From Citricoccus sp. CH26A (lineage in GTDB: Bacteria; Actinomycetota; Actinomycetes; Actinomycetales; Micrococcaceae), in assembly GCF_000224415.1 (NCBI RefSeq), contig NZ_AFXQ01000011.1:1-64000 (forward strand): a DNA stretch of 64,000 nucleotides. Reading direction: 5' to 3'. Made by a program: the position numbers and the translations under genes. The notes below the pieces were generated by a model. That model was not told the origin of the DNA. It saw nothing but the letters and a program-made list of their open reading frames with translations, and made no database searches. Shown here piece after piece: positions 45,456 to 59,376 of this stretch (position 1 is the first letter of the stretch; every line of letters starts with the position of its first letter).

Positions 45456-46892
45456 GCGCGGTCGCCGTCCCCGGTCACCAGCCGGGTCCACAGCTCGGGG
45501 AAGTCGGGCATGGTCTTGGCGGTGGTGCCCACGTCCCGCACCAGCACGCCGGGCACCGCCAGTCCCACGACGGCGGCGAAGGTGGCCATCCGGTGGTCGT
45601 GGTAGGTCTCCAGGGTCGCCCCGTGCAGGGCGGAGGACGGTTCGGTGGCCCCGGTGCCGTCGGCGTCGGGGGAGCCGCCCGTCCCCTGGAAGGCGAGGTA
45701 GTCGGGGCCCTCCTCGACCTGGCCGCCCACCCGCCGTGTCTCGGCGGCCAGTGCCGTCAGGCGGTCGGTCTCGTGGCCGCGCAGCTGCCCGATCCGGGAC
45801 AGGCGTCCCGGGCCCTCCGCCAGCAGGCACAGGGCGGCGACCGTGGGCGCCAGCTCGCCGGTGTCCGGAAGGTCCCCGGGGGCGGTGATCCGCGGGTGGC
45901 CGGTCTCCGTCAGGGCACCGGTCACCGTCAGGGTGCCGGTGTGCCCGTCCGGGTCCGGGGCGAAGTCCACGGTGGCGCCGAACGCGGGCAGGATGGTCCG
46001 CCAGCGGTCGCCGATCTGCGTGGTTCCGGCGGGCCAGTCCGGCACGCGGACCTGGCCGCCCGTCACCACGGCGGCGGCCAGGAAGGGCCCCGCGTTGGAC
46101 AGGTCCGGTTCCACCGCCAGGTCCAGCGCGCGCACCGGACCGGGGGAGACCCGCCACTGGCCCGGGACGGAGTCGTCCACCTCCACCCCGCAACGGCGCA
46201 GCACGCTCACGGTCATGGCCACGTGCTCCGGGCTCGGCACCGCGTCCCCGGTGTGCACCAGGTGCAGTCCCTGGCGGAACCGGGGGCGGCCAGCAGCAGG
46301 GCGGAGACGAACTGGCTTGACCCCGAGGCGTCGACCTCGATCCGGCCGCCCTCGACGCCGCCGGTGCCGTGCACGGTGAACGGCAGGGTCCCGCGCTCCG
46401 TGCCGGGGCCGTCCAGGGTGATCCCGAGCGCGGCCAGCGCCGCCAGGACCGGACGCATCGGGCGGGCCAGGGCGGCCTCGTCGCCGGTGAAGCGGGTGGG
46501 CCCGGACACCAGGGCGGCGATCGGGGGCACGAAGCGCATCACGGTTCCGGCCAGGCCGCAGTCCACCGTGCGCCCGGCCGGGATCCCGTCACCGGGGGCG
46601 GGCGCACCGGGGCTCGCGCCGCCGTCGGGAAGGGGGTGACGCGCACGGTACCGGGGCCGGTGTGCTCCACCACGGCGCCCAGTGCCGTCAGGGCCTGGAT
46701 CATCAGGCGCGAGTCCCGGCTGTCCAGGACGCCCCGCAGCACGCTGGGCCCCTGGGCCAGCGCCGCGAGGACGAGGTAGCGGTTGGTCAACGACTTCGAT
46801 CCCGGGACACGCACCGTGCCGCGGACCGGGCCGGTGGGCTCGGGGGCGGGCCAGGGGTCGGTGAGGGGAGAGGCCGAGGCTGTTGTGGTCAC
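45452..46892 (-). CDS. aroA: EPSP synthase (3-phosphoshikimate 1-carboxyvinyltransferase), two frameshifts
   Basis: The N-terminus ([19 protein letters not shown]) starts at GTG 46892. The frame changes near 46632-46636 to one with [14 protein letters not shown] and [17 protein letters not shown], then changes near 46283-46287 to one with [28 protein letters not shown] and the C-terminal [13 protein letters not shown]. Adding one C to each C5 run restores an ordinary AroA. It makes EPSP in the shikimate pathway. Since all active-site blocks remain and the gene is usually essential, read errors are more likely than loss. Confidence 0.87.
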
Positions 46893-47079
46893 CCACCCAA
46901 GATACCGGCCGTGGAATATCCGTGCCCGGGGGGTTGCTGTACCCGGTATCACCACGAGGACGGTGGCGCCGGCCCGGCCGGCGCCGCACGATGACGAGCG
47001 AGACGAGCGAAGGGACGGTTCCATGGCCCCTGGTGCAGCGACCCTGGCAGGACCTGCCGCGGACGTAGACTGGGCGACG

Positions 47080-47835
47080 ATGGAAACGCACAAGACCGCC
47101 CAGGCTCCCTCCGAGCACGATGACCCCGAGGTGGACGTCACCGCGGAGTCCGACGCCGCCCGCCGTCAGCGCTTCGAGCGCGACGCCCTGGAGTACGTGG
47201 ACCAGCTGTACTCGGCGGCCATGCGCATGACGCGCAACCCGCAGGACGCGGAGGACCTGGTCCAGGAGGCCTACACGAAGGCCTACTCGTCCTTCCACCA
47301 GTACCGCCCGGGGACCAACCTCAAGGCCTGGCTCTACCGGATCCTGACGAACACGTACATCAACCTGTACCGCAAGCGTCAGCGGCAGCCGCAGCAGGCG
47401 GCCACGGACACGGTCGAGGACTGGCAGATGGCCAAGGCCGCCCAGCACACCTCCACCGGGCTGCGCTCTGCCGAGACGGAGGCCCTGGACCACCTGCCGG
47501 ACTCCGACGTCAAGGACGCCCTGCAGGCCATCCCGGAGGAGTTCAGGCTCGCGGTGTACTTCGCGGACGTCGAGGGATTCGCCTACAAGGAGATCGCGGA
47601 GATCCTCGACATCCCCATCGGAACGGTGATGAGCCGGCTGCACCGCGGGCGCAAGCTGCTGCGCGGACTGCTGACGGACTACGCCCGGGAGCGCGGCATC
47701 AAGGTCGAGCCGAAGACCCCGAAGACCCCGAAGGCCGCCCCGAAGAAGGGCGGCACGAAGACCACGACCAGCAAGAACGCGGAATCCGACGCCGGCGCCA
47801 CCGGCGGGACCGAAGAACAGGAGGCGGGCAGATGA
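47080..47835 (+). CDS. sigR: ECF sigma factor SigR/SigH type
   Basis: A 251-residue sigma-70 protein: region 2 ([29 protein letters not shown]) and region 4 ([27 protein letters not shown], then [15 protein letters not shown]). It ends in a Lys/Thr/Ser-rich tail. It directs thiol-stress genes and is held by RsrA, encoded next (ATGA overlap). ATG 47080 lies 8 nt after TAGACT (leaderless style). An in-frame ATG at 47023 with AAGGGA before it would add 19 residues, recalling the long sigma-R' form of Streptomyces. Confidence 0.92.
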   Translation: METHKTAQAPSEHDDPEVDVTAESDAARRQRFERDALEYVDQLYSAAMRMTRNPQDAEDLVQEAYTKAYSSFHQYRPGTNLKAWLYRILTNTYINLYRKRQRQPQQAATDTVEDWQMAKAAQHTSTGLRSAETEALDHLPDSDVKDALQAIPEEFRLAVYFADVEGFAYKEIAEILDIPIGTVMSRLHRGRKLLRGLLTDYARERGIKVEPKTPKTPKAAPKKGGTKTTTSKNAESDAGATGGTEEQEAGR

Positions 47836-48098
47836 GCGCGGACTGCGAGAAGATCGGCGACTGTGAGGATGCCCGGATCCAGCGGCTCTACGAGTACCTC
47901 GACGGTGCGCTGACGCACGAGGACCTCGAGGAGGTGCGCAGCCACCTGGAGGAGTGCACGGAGTGTGCCCACGAGTATGACCTGGAGTGCATCATCCGCT
48001 CCGTGGTCCGCCGCAGCTGCACCGAGAAGGCGCCGGACGCCCTGAAGGTGAACATCATGGCGCGGATCAGCCAGATCCGAGTGGAGGCAGGCCACTGA
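47832..48098 (+). CDS. rsrA: Zinc-binding anti-sigma factor RsrA
   Basis: An 88-residue ZAS anti-sigma factor. His38, Cys42 and Cys45 (SHLEECTEC) form the HxxxCxxC zinc and redox centre, and Cys11 completes it; Cys5 and two later cysteines are also present. Under disulfide stress it releases SigR. It overlaps sigR and is followed by a large hairpin. Confidence 0.93.
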   Translation: MSADCEKIGDCEDARIQRLYEYLDGALTHEDLEEVRSHLEECTECAHEYDLECIIRSVVRRSCTEKAPDALKVNIMARISQIRVEAGH

Positions 48099-48151
48099 AC
48101 CCGGGCCGTCCGGTGCGGACGGCCCGCCGGCAGGACCGGCCCCCGACGCAA

Positions 48152-48200
48152 CAGACCCCGCCGGCCGGGACGGTTCGACCGTCCTGACCGGCGGGGTCTG
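48152..48200. terminator. Bidirectional terminator between rsrA and bL37
   Basis: CAGACCCCGCCGG (48152-48164) pairs perfectly with 48188-48200, and an inner perfect stem (48168-48174 with 48178-48184) closes on a TCG loop. It lies between convergent genes and can serve both. Confidence 0.8.
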
Positions 48201-48232
48201 GTGCATTCCGGGGCATTGCCTCCGGCCGGGCC

Positions 48233-48307
48233 TCAGGTGTTGGGCCGCTTGCCGTGGTTGGCGCCGCCCTTGCGGCGATCGCGCCGCTTGCGTCCACGCT
48301 TGCTCAT
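48233..48307 (-). CDS. Small basic ribosomal protein bL37
   Basis: A 24-residue, strongly basic protein (MSKRGRKRRDRRKGGANHGK, then RPNT), preceded by GGAAGGAA 6 nt before the ATG. Its size, composition and the ANHGKRPN end match the tiny actinobacterial large-subunit protein bL37 described in mycobacterial ribosomes. A short protein of this kind is easily missed by automatic annotation. The alternative label of AURKAIP1/COX24-like protein (bS22) fits the sequence less well. Confidence 0.78.
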   Translation of the reverse strand: MSKRGRKRRDRRKGGANHGKRPNT

Positions 48308-48468
48308 CGCGTTTCCTTCCGGTGATGGGAACGGACCCGCGCCTCACGGGCGCGTTCCTGTGCTGTCCCGGTGCGTGACAGCACCATCCAGTTTCGCATA
48401 CCCCGCCGGTGCCGGACAAAGCGGTGCACCCCCGCGGGGCCCCGTCGGTCGCGACGCCGGCACCGGGG

Positions 48469-49071
48469 TCAGGCGGTGGGCTCCGGCACGTTGAGCCACT
48501 GGTACCACCCGCGGTGGAGCACCAGCCAGGCGATGAGCCCGTATCCGGCCTGGCCGGGCAGCCCCTGGCCGGCCGCGAGGTCGTTGCGCCACTGCTCGTG
48601 GTTGACCAGCGGGGTGAAGGTGTCCACGTAGTAGTGGTGCCGGCGGTCGGCCACGTCCATGTACGCCGCGTTCAGCTCGGAGAGCCGTGCGTTGCGTTCC
48701 CCGTCGAGGGACGGCACGGGGCCGACCACGAGGGTGGCGATGTCGAGCTGGGCGGCACGGTCCAGGACGTTGGCGAGGTTCAACCGGGCCCGGGCCGTGG
48801 AGGACTCCAGGTCCAGGTCGAGGTCCGACAGGCCGATGACCAGCCGGTTCTCGGTGTCCTGTCCGTACCGCCGTGCGGTCTCCGCCTGCCAGCGCTGGGA
48901 CAGTGCCTCGGTGCCCTCTCCCGGGCAGGCGAGCACGTAGCTCTCCAGCTGGACACCCGGTGCCGAGGTCTTGGCCAGGACGCGGCCCAGCCAGCCCAGG
49001 GCACGGGGGTCGCCCACGCCGGCCAGCAATTCATTGCCGACGGACGCGATGCGGATCCGACGAATCTCCAC
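48469..49071 (-). CDS. GDSL-like SGNH hydrolase
   Basis: A 200-residue protein. IRIASVGNELLAGVGDPRALGWLGRVLA is the block I region with Asn-Glu in place of Asp-Ser, so the usual nucleophile (GDSL) is altered. VIGLSDLDLDLE occupies the position of block III (normally GxND), and HYYVDTFTPLVNHEQWRNDLA ends in a block V-like segment. GTG 49071 has AAAGG 8 nt upstream. The fold is likely SGNH; catalysis is doubtful because the first motif lacks serine. Confidence 0.65.
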   Translation of the reverse strand: MEIRRIRIASVGNELLAGVGDPRALGWLGRVLAKTSAPGVQLESYVLACPGEGTEALSQRWQAETARRYGQDTENRLVIGLSDLDLDLESSTARARLNLANVLDRAAQLDIATLVVGPVPSLDGERNARLSELNAAYMDVADRRHHYYVDTFTPLVNHEQWRNDLAAGQGLPGQAGYGLIAWLVLHRGWYQWLNVPEPTA

Positions 49072-49112
49072 GGTCTACCTTTCGATTGCGATGGTCGCCA
49101 CTGTAGCAAGGG

Positions 49113-49169
49113 CCCGACCGGGATCCGGCCCGGCCACCACGAGGATGGCCGGGCCGGATCCCGGTCGGG
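49113..49169 (-). terminator. Long perfect hairpin after kgd
   Basis: Arms 49113-49136 and 49146-49169 form a perfect 24-bp stem with a 9-nt loop. It sits 41 nt past the kgd stop and before the SGNH hydrolase gene on the same strand, so it should end the kgd message. Its length is unusual for an intrinsic terminator. Confidence 0.75.
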
Positions 49170-49209
49170 AACCCCCGGGGCAACCGCCTGTTGCGGCGCC
49201 CCGCGGTGA

Positions 49210-54702
<5,493 letters not shown>

Positions 54703-54737
54703 GGGCGTGCCCGACAGGCGAGGTTTCGTGCACCCCA

Positions 54738-54905
54738 TATACTGGTTCTCATCATGGACAGACACCGATCCGGTGCCTCCTCCCGCCACCGCGCATCCGC
54801 CGCCGTGGCCGGAACGGAGCCCTCTAGTACGTGCTCACCCCTGACTGACGGCCGGCCCCGCGGGGTCCGTTCCGGCGCTCCCCGTGACGGGGGTGAGCGC
54901 TGACC
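54738..54905 (+). promoter_or_regulatory. Promoter and long leader of the CNNM/CorC pair, with a 49-codon upstream frame
   Basis: TATACT (54738-54743) is a strong -10 box. Ten nt later an ATG (54754) opens a frame that runs without interruption to TGA at 54901-54903, two nt before the CorC start. The encoded 49 residues are Arg/Ser/Gly-rich with no recognisable domain. The leader also contains GC-rich inverted stretches (for example GGCCCCGCGGGGTC near 54853). It may be a regulatory leader or leader peptide; I could not match it to a known metal riboswitch. Confidence 0.45.
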
Positions 54906-56285
54906 ATGGAATGGCTCCTGCTGGCCCTGGGCCTGCTGCTCATCCTGGGCACCGGGTTCTTCGTGGCCGTCGAGTTCTCGATGATCGCCCTGGACGTGCC
55001 CACCGTGCAGCGACTGGTGGACGACGGCGACCGGGGTGCCGAGCCCCTGCTGAAGTGCCTCAAGTCGCTCTCGACGCAGCTCTCGGCCTGCCAGCTCGGC
55101 ATCACGCTGACCACCCTGCTCACCGGCTACCTCATGGAGCCCTCCCTCGGGGCACTGCTGGCCGGGCCGATGACCGCCTGGGGCGTGCCGGAGGCCACCG
55201 CCTCCACGGTGTCCCTCGTGGTGGCCATGGTGGTGGCCACGCTGCTGTCGATGCTCGTCGGTGAGCTGATCCCGAAGAACCTGTCCATCGCCCGCTCGAT
55301 GCAGGTCGGCCGCGCGCTGGCCCGTCCCCAGCTGGTCTTCACCGCCGTGTTCCGGCCGGTGATCTTCGTGCTCAACGGCTTCTCGAACCGCGTGCTGCAC
55401 CTGTTCGGGATGGAGGCCAAGGAGGAGATCTCCGGGGCCCGCACCCCCGATGAGCTCTCCTCGCTGGTGCGCCGCTCGGCGGAGATGGGCACGCTGGACG
55501 AGAAGACGGCCAGTTTCGTGGACCGCACGCTGCGCTTCTCGGACCGCACCGCGGCGGACGTCATGACCCCGCGCATCCGCATGGAGTCCATCGAGGCGGA
55601 CGAGCCGCTGGACGCGGTCATCGACATCGCCCGGCGCACGGGGTACTCCCGGTTCCCGGTCATCGGCGACTCCCCGGACGACGTCCGCGGGGTGCTGCAC
55701 GTGAAGAAGGCCGTGGCCGTCCCGCGCGCCAAGCGTCCCGAGCTCGTCGCGGCCACGATCATGACCGACGTCGGCCGCGTCCCGGAGACCGTCCACCTGG
55801 ACCAGTTGCTCGGCGAGCTGCGCTCGGCCAGCCTGCAGGTGGCGATGGTGGTGGACGAGTACGGCGGAACGGCCGGGATGGTCACCCTCGAGGACCTGGT
55901 GGAGGAGATCGTGGGGGAGGTCTCCGACGAGCACGACCGGGTGACACCGGGCGTGCTGCAGACCGCCTCCGGGAAGTGGTACTTCCCGGCCCTGATGCGC
56001 CCGGACGAGGTCGGCGCCCAGATCCCGTCCCTGAAGGTCCCGGAGGACGGCTCCTATGACACCGTCGGCGGGTACGTGATGGCCGTCCTGGGCCGGGTGG
56101 CCGAGGTCGGGGACCGCGTCGAGGCCGAGGGCGGCACGCTCGAGGTGGAGCGCATGGACGGCCGCCGCGTGGACCGCGTCAAGTTCATCCCGGCCGAGCG
56201 TGCCGCCGGGACCCCCTCCGCCGGGTCGCCGGCGGAGGCGTCCCGGACCGCCCGCGGCGCCCGGACCCAGGAGGAGGCCCGATGA
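54906..56285 (+). CDS. CNNM/CorC-family membrane protein (first)
   Basis: A 459-residue protein: a DUF21/CNNM membrane domain with three to four helices (1-190), a CBS pair (about 205-330: VMTPRIRMESIEADEPLD, RTGYSRFPVIGD) and a CorC/HlyC C-terminal domain (about 345-435). CNNM proteins transport magnesium or cobalt. The fused gene partner starts in its stop (ATGA), suggesting a two-protein system. Confidence 0.9.
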   Translation: MEWLLLALGLLLILGTGFFVAVEFSMIALDVPTVQRLVDDGDRGAEPLLKCLKSLSTQLSACQLGITLTTLLTGYLMEPSLGALLAGPMTAWGVPEATASTVSLVVAMVVATLLSMLVGELIPKNLSIARSMQVGRALARPQLVFTAVFRPVIFVLNGFSNRVLHLFGMEAKEEISGARTPDELSSLVRRSAEMGTLDEKTASFVDRTLRFSDRTAADVMTPRIRMESIEADEPLDAVIDIARRTGYSRFPVIGDSPDDVRGVLHVKKAVAVPRAKRPELVAATIMTDVGRVPETVHLDQLLGELRSASLQVAMVVDEYGGTAGMVTLEDLVEEIVGEVSDEHDRVTPGVLQTASGKWYFPALMRPDEVGAQIPSLKVPEDGSYDTVGGYVMAVLGRVAEVGDRVEAEGGTLEVERMDGRRVDRVKFIPAERAAGTPSAGSPAEASRTARGARTQEEAR

Positions 56286-57349
56286 ACCAGGACATCATGG
56301 GCATGCTCTGGCTGGTCGTGCTGCTGGTGGCCAACGCCTTCTTCGTGGCGGGCGAGTTCGCCGTCATGGGCGCCCGCCGCAGCCAGGTCGAGCCGAAGGC
56401 CGAGGCCGGTTCCGGGCGGGCGAAGACGGCCCTGTTCGCCATGGAGCACGTCAGCCAGATGCTGGCCGTGTGCCAGCTGGGCATCACCGTCTGCTCGCTG
56501 CTGATCCTCAACGTCTCCGAGCCGGCCATCCACCACCTGCTGGTGTCCCCGCTGGAGGCGGCGGGGGTCCCGACGGCGGTCGCGGACGTCTCGGCGTTCG
56601 TCATCGCCCTGCTGGTGGTCACCTTCCTGCACGTCACCTTCGGCGAGATGGTCCCGAAGAACGCGGCGGTGTCCATGGCGGACAAGGCCGTCATGCTGCT
56701 GGCCACCCCGCTGGTCTGGCTGAACAAGGTGCTGCACCCGGTCATCGTCATGCTCAACTGGGCGGCGAACCTGGTGCTGCGCGCCCTGAAGGTCGAGCCC
56801 CAGGACGAGGTCAACTCCACCTACACCCTGGAGGAGGTCCAGTCGATCGTCGCCGAGTCCACCCGCACCGGGCTGGTGGACGACGGCTCCGGACTGCTCA
56901 GCGGGGCCCTGGAGTTCTCGGACTACACCGCCGGAGCCGTGATGGTGCCCAGCGCCGAGCTGGTCACCCTGGCCGCGGACGTGGCCCCCGAGGCCTTCGA
57001 GAAGGCCGTGGGGCGGACCGGGTTCTCCCGGTTCGTGCTCCAGGACGCGGACGGCTCCTACACGGGCTACCTGCACCTGAAGGACGTCATGACCGTCCCG
57101 GAGCAGTACTACCGCGAACCCGTGCCCGTCACCAAGGTCCGCTCCCTGGCCAACGTGGGCGTCGCCGACGAGATCGAGGACGCGTTGTCCCTGATGCAGC
57201 GCACCGGCTCGCACCTGGCGCGCGTGATCTCCGCGGCGGGCGAGACGGTGGGCGTGCTGTTCCTCGAGGACGTGCTCGAGGTTCTGGTGGGCGAGATCCA
57301 CGACGCCACCCAGTCGAACAACCCGAACCGGGTGCGTCGTCACGCCTGA
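56282..57349 (+). CDS. CNNM/CorC-family membrane protein (second)
   Basis: A 355-residue relative of the preceding protein with the CNNM domain (NAFFVAGEFAVMGARRSQVEPKAE) and a CBS pair (VMVPSAELVTLAADVAPE, RTGFSRFVLQDADG), ending soon after; the CorC C-terminal domain is missing. Such long-short CNNM pairs are common in actinobacteria and may form a hetero-oligomer. The start overlaps the previous stop (ATGA). Confidence 0.9.
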   Translation: MNQDIMGMLWLVVLLVANAFFVAGEFAVMGARRSQVEPKAEAGSGRAKTALFAMEHVSQMLAVCQLGITVCSLLILNVSEPAIHHLLVSPLEAAGVPTAVADVSAFVIALLVVTFLHVTFGEMVPKNAAVSMADKAVMLLATPLVWLNKVLHPVIVMLNWAANLVLRALKVEPQDEVNSTYTLEEVQSIVAESTRTGLVDDGSGLLSGALEFSDYTAGAVMVPSAELVTLAADVAPEAFEKAVGRTGFSRFVLQDADGSYTGYLHLKDVMTVPEQYYREPVPVTKVRSLANVGVADEIEDALSLMQRTGSHLARVISAAGETVGVLFLEDVLEVLVGEIHDATQSNNPNRVRRHA

Positions 57350-57375
57350 CGGGTCCGGGGGACCGGCCAGTCTTA

Positions 57376-57392
57376 TTGGGAACAGTTCTCAA
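57376..57392. promoter_or_regulatory. Zur-like operator before the zinc importer
   Basis: TTGGGAACAGTTCTCAA is a 17-bp palindrome about a central A with one mismatch. It lies 5 nt before TAGGCT (57398-57403), the likely -10 box, so a bound regulator would block the promoter. A Fur/Zur-family gene ends the cluster. Other family members (Fur, MntR) cannot be excluded by sequence. Confidence 0.6.
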
Positions 57393-57440
57393 CATGCTAG
57401 GCTGGTCCCCGTTCCCGACCGCTCTTCCCGAAGGACCCCG

Positions 57441-58475
57441 ATGCCCGATTCCGCCCGCCCCGGCCGCCGTGCCCGCCCACCCCTGACCGTGGCGGGCGTG
57501 AGCGGCCTGGCCGTCGTCGCCCTGCTCGCCCTCACCTCCTGTGCCGGCGGCGGCACGGGAGGCGCGGGAGACGCGGACCAGGAGGCCGCGGCGGGGAGCG
57601 AGCCGGTGGCGGTGGCGACCACGACGCAACTCGGCAGCATCCTGGCGGACATCACCGCCTGCGCGGGGACCTCGTCCAGCACGCTCATGGGCTCGGGGGA
57701 CGACCCCCATGACTTCGCCCCGTCCTCACAGCAGATCGCGGAGATGACCCGGACCGGGATGGTCGTGGTCAACGGGCTGGGCCTGGAATCCGGGATGCAG
57801 GCCGCCCTGGACAATGCGGCCGCCGACGGCGCGACCCTGCTCGAGGTCGGCCCCCAGCTCGACCCGCTGCCGTACGCCGCGGAAGAGGACGCCCACGCGG
57901 GGGAGGAGGGGGACGACCATGCCGGGGAGGCCCCGGACGCCCACGGTGCGCAGGATCCGCACGTGTGGATGGACGTCTCCCGGATGGCGACGGCCGCCGG
58001 GGTGATCGGTGACGAACTCGCGCGCACGACCGGGGACGAACGGTACGCGGACTGCGGCCAGGAGGCGGCCGAGACCCTCGGGGCCGCGGACGCCGAGGTG
58101 CGCGAGGTCCTCGAGGCGATCCCCGCCGACCGCCGCACGCTGGTCACCGACCACGCCGCCTACGCCTACTTCGCCGACGCCTACGGCTTCGAGATCGCCG
58201 GCGTCGTCGTCCCGGGCGGGTCCACCGACGCGGAACCGTCCTCCGAGCGGCTGGCCCAGCTGGTCGCGCAGATCGAGGAACAGGGCGCCGACGCCCTCGT
58301 CATGAGCGCCGGTTCGGGCAACAGGCTGATCCCCGCGCTCTCCGCGGAGACCGGCGGAGAGGTCCCCGTGGTCGAGGTCTATGAGAGCGGGGTGGGCCCC
58401 CAGGGCTCCGGTGCCGAGGACTACGCCGACGCCATGGTGGCCACCGCGCGGGCCCTCGCGGACGCGCTCGCGTGA
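57441..58475 (+). CDS. znuA: Zinc (manganese) ABC transporter substrate-binding lipoprotein
   Basis: A 344-residue cluster A-I binding protein. The lipobox ends at Cys34 (LTSC). GDDPHDFAPSSQQIAEM holds the first metal histidine; a His/Asp/Glu-rich loop (about 150-178, EEDAHAGEEGDDHAG and DPHVWMD) is the mark of zinc-specific members; VTDHAAYAYFADAYG carries the next ligand. It captures zinc for ZnuB/ZnuC encoded just downstream. GAAGGA precedes ATG 57441. Confidence 0.9.
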   Translation: MPDSARPGRRARPPLTVAGVSGLAVVALLALTSCAGGGTGGAGDADQEAAAGSEPVAVATTTQLGSILADITACAGTSSSTLMGSGDDPHDFAPSSQQIAEMTRTGMVVVNGLGLESGMQAALDNAAADGATLLEVGPQLDPLPYAAEEDAHAGEEGDDHAGEAPDAHGAQDPHVWMDVSRMATAAGVIGDELARTTGDERYADCGQEAAETLGAADAEVREVLEAIPADRRTLVTDHAAYAYFADAYGFEIAGVVVPGGSTDAEPSSERLAQLVAQIEEQGADALVMSAGSGNRLIPALSAETGGEVPVVEVYESGVGPQGSGAEDYADAMVATARALADALA

Positions 58476-58524
58476 GCGGACCCCGCACCGCACGGCGCCG
58501 CGAGCGGCCAGTAGGGTGGTCGCC

Positions 58525-59376
58525 GTGGACTGGTTGATCGAGCCCTTCGCCCTGGGATTCCAGCAGCGTGCCCTCGTCGGCGGCCTGGTCGCGGCGCTGA
58601 TGTGCTCCGTCGTCGGGGTCTGGCTGGTGCTGCGCGGCATGAGCTTCTTCGGCGACGCCTTCGTGCACGGGGTGATCCCCGGCATCGCCGCGGCCGTGGT
58701 GGTGGGCTTCTCCCCCTACCTGGGCGCCGCGGTCGCCGCGGCCGCCATGGTCGGCGGGATGCAGCTCGTGTACCGGACCACCACGCTGAAGGAGGACACC
58801 TCGATCGGTCTGCTGTTCGTCGGGATGATGGCCCTGGGCGTGGTGATCATCTCCCGGGCCGAGTCCTACACCGGGTCCCTGACGGCCATCCTGTTCGGTG
58901 ACGCGCTGGGCGTGACCTGGGCGGACATCCGCGTCCAGGCGATCATGGCCGTCGTGGTCATCCTCTTCGCCGTCCTGCTCTACCGCCCGCTGATGGCCCT
59001 GTCCTTCTCCCGGGCCAAGTCGGAGTCCCTGGGCATGCACCCGAAGCTGACCCACGCCCTGCTGCTGGTGCTGATCGCGACCGCCGTGATCGGCAGCTTC
59101 CAGGCCGTGGGCACCATGCTCGTCTTCGGGCTGCTGGTCGGCCCGCCGGCCACCGCGGCACTCGTGTCCCGGACGGTGCCGGTGATGTTCGCCGTCTCCA
59201 CCGGCATCGCGGCGGTCTCGGTGGTCGTGGGGCTGGGCCTGAGCTACCACCTGGGCACGGCGGGCTCGGCCACCATGGCCCTGGTGCCCATCGTGCTGTT
59301 CTTCATCGTGCTGGCCGTCCGGGAGACCCTGCGCAGGATCCGCCCCGTGCGCCGCGGTGCGGAGGCGACGGCATGA
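58525..59376 (+). CDS. znuB: Zinc (manganese) ABC transporter permease
   Basis: A 283-residue ABC-3 permease with about eight helices. LRGMSFFGDAFVHGVIPGIA near residue 37 is the conserved cytoplasmic segment and QAVGTMLVFGLLVGPPATAALVS near residue 193 the membrane-coupling region. The GTG start at 58525 follows TAGGGT by 7 nt, so it may have its own leaderless promoter. The stop overlaps the ATPase gene by ATGA. Confidence 0.91.
   Translation: MDWLIEPFALGFQQRALVGGLVAALMCSVVGVWLVLRGMSFFGDAFVHGVIPGIAAAVVVGFSPYLGAAVAAAAMVGGMQLVYRTTTLKEDTSIGLLFVGMMALGVVIISRAESYTGSLTAILFGDALGVTWADIRVQAIMAVVVILFAVLLYRPLMALSFSRAKSESLGMHPKLTHALLLVLIATAVIGSFQAVGTMLVFGLLVGPPATAALVSRTVPVMFAVSTGIAAVSVVVGLGLSYHLGTAGSATMALVPIVLFFIVLAVRETLRRIRPVRRGAEATA

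Noticed and set aside
54703-54905. M-box (magnesium) riboswitch before the CNNM genes
   Set aside because: The conserved M-box core sequences I know are not present; only an unexplained leader is reported.
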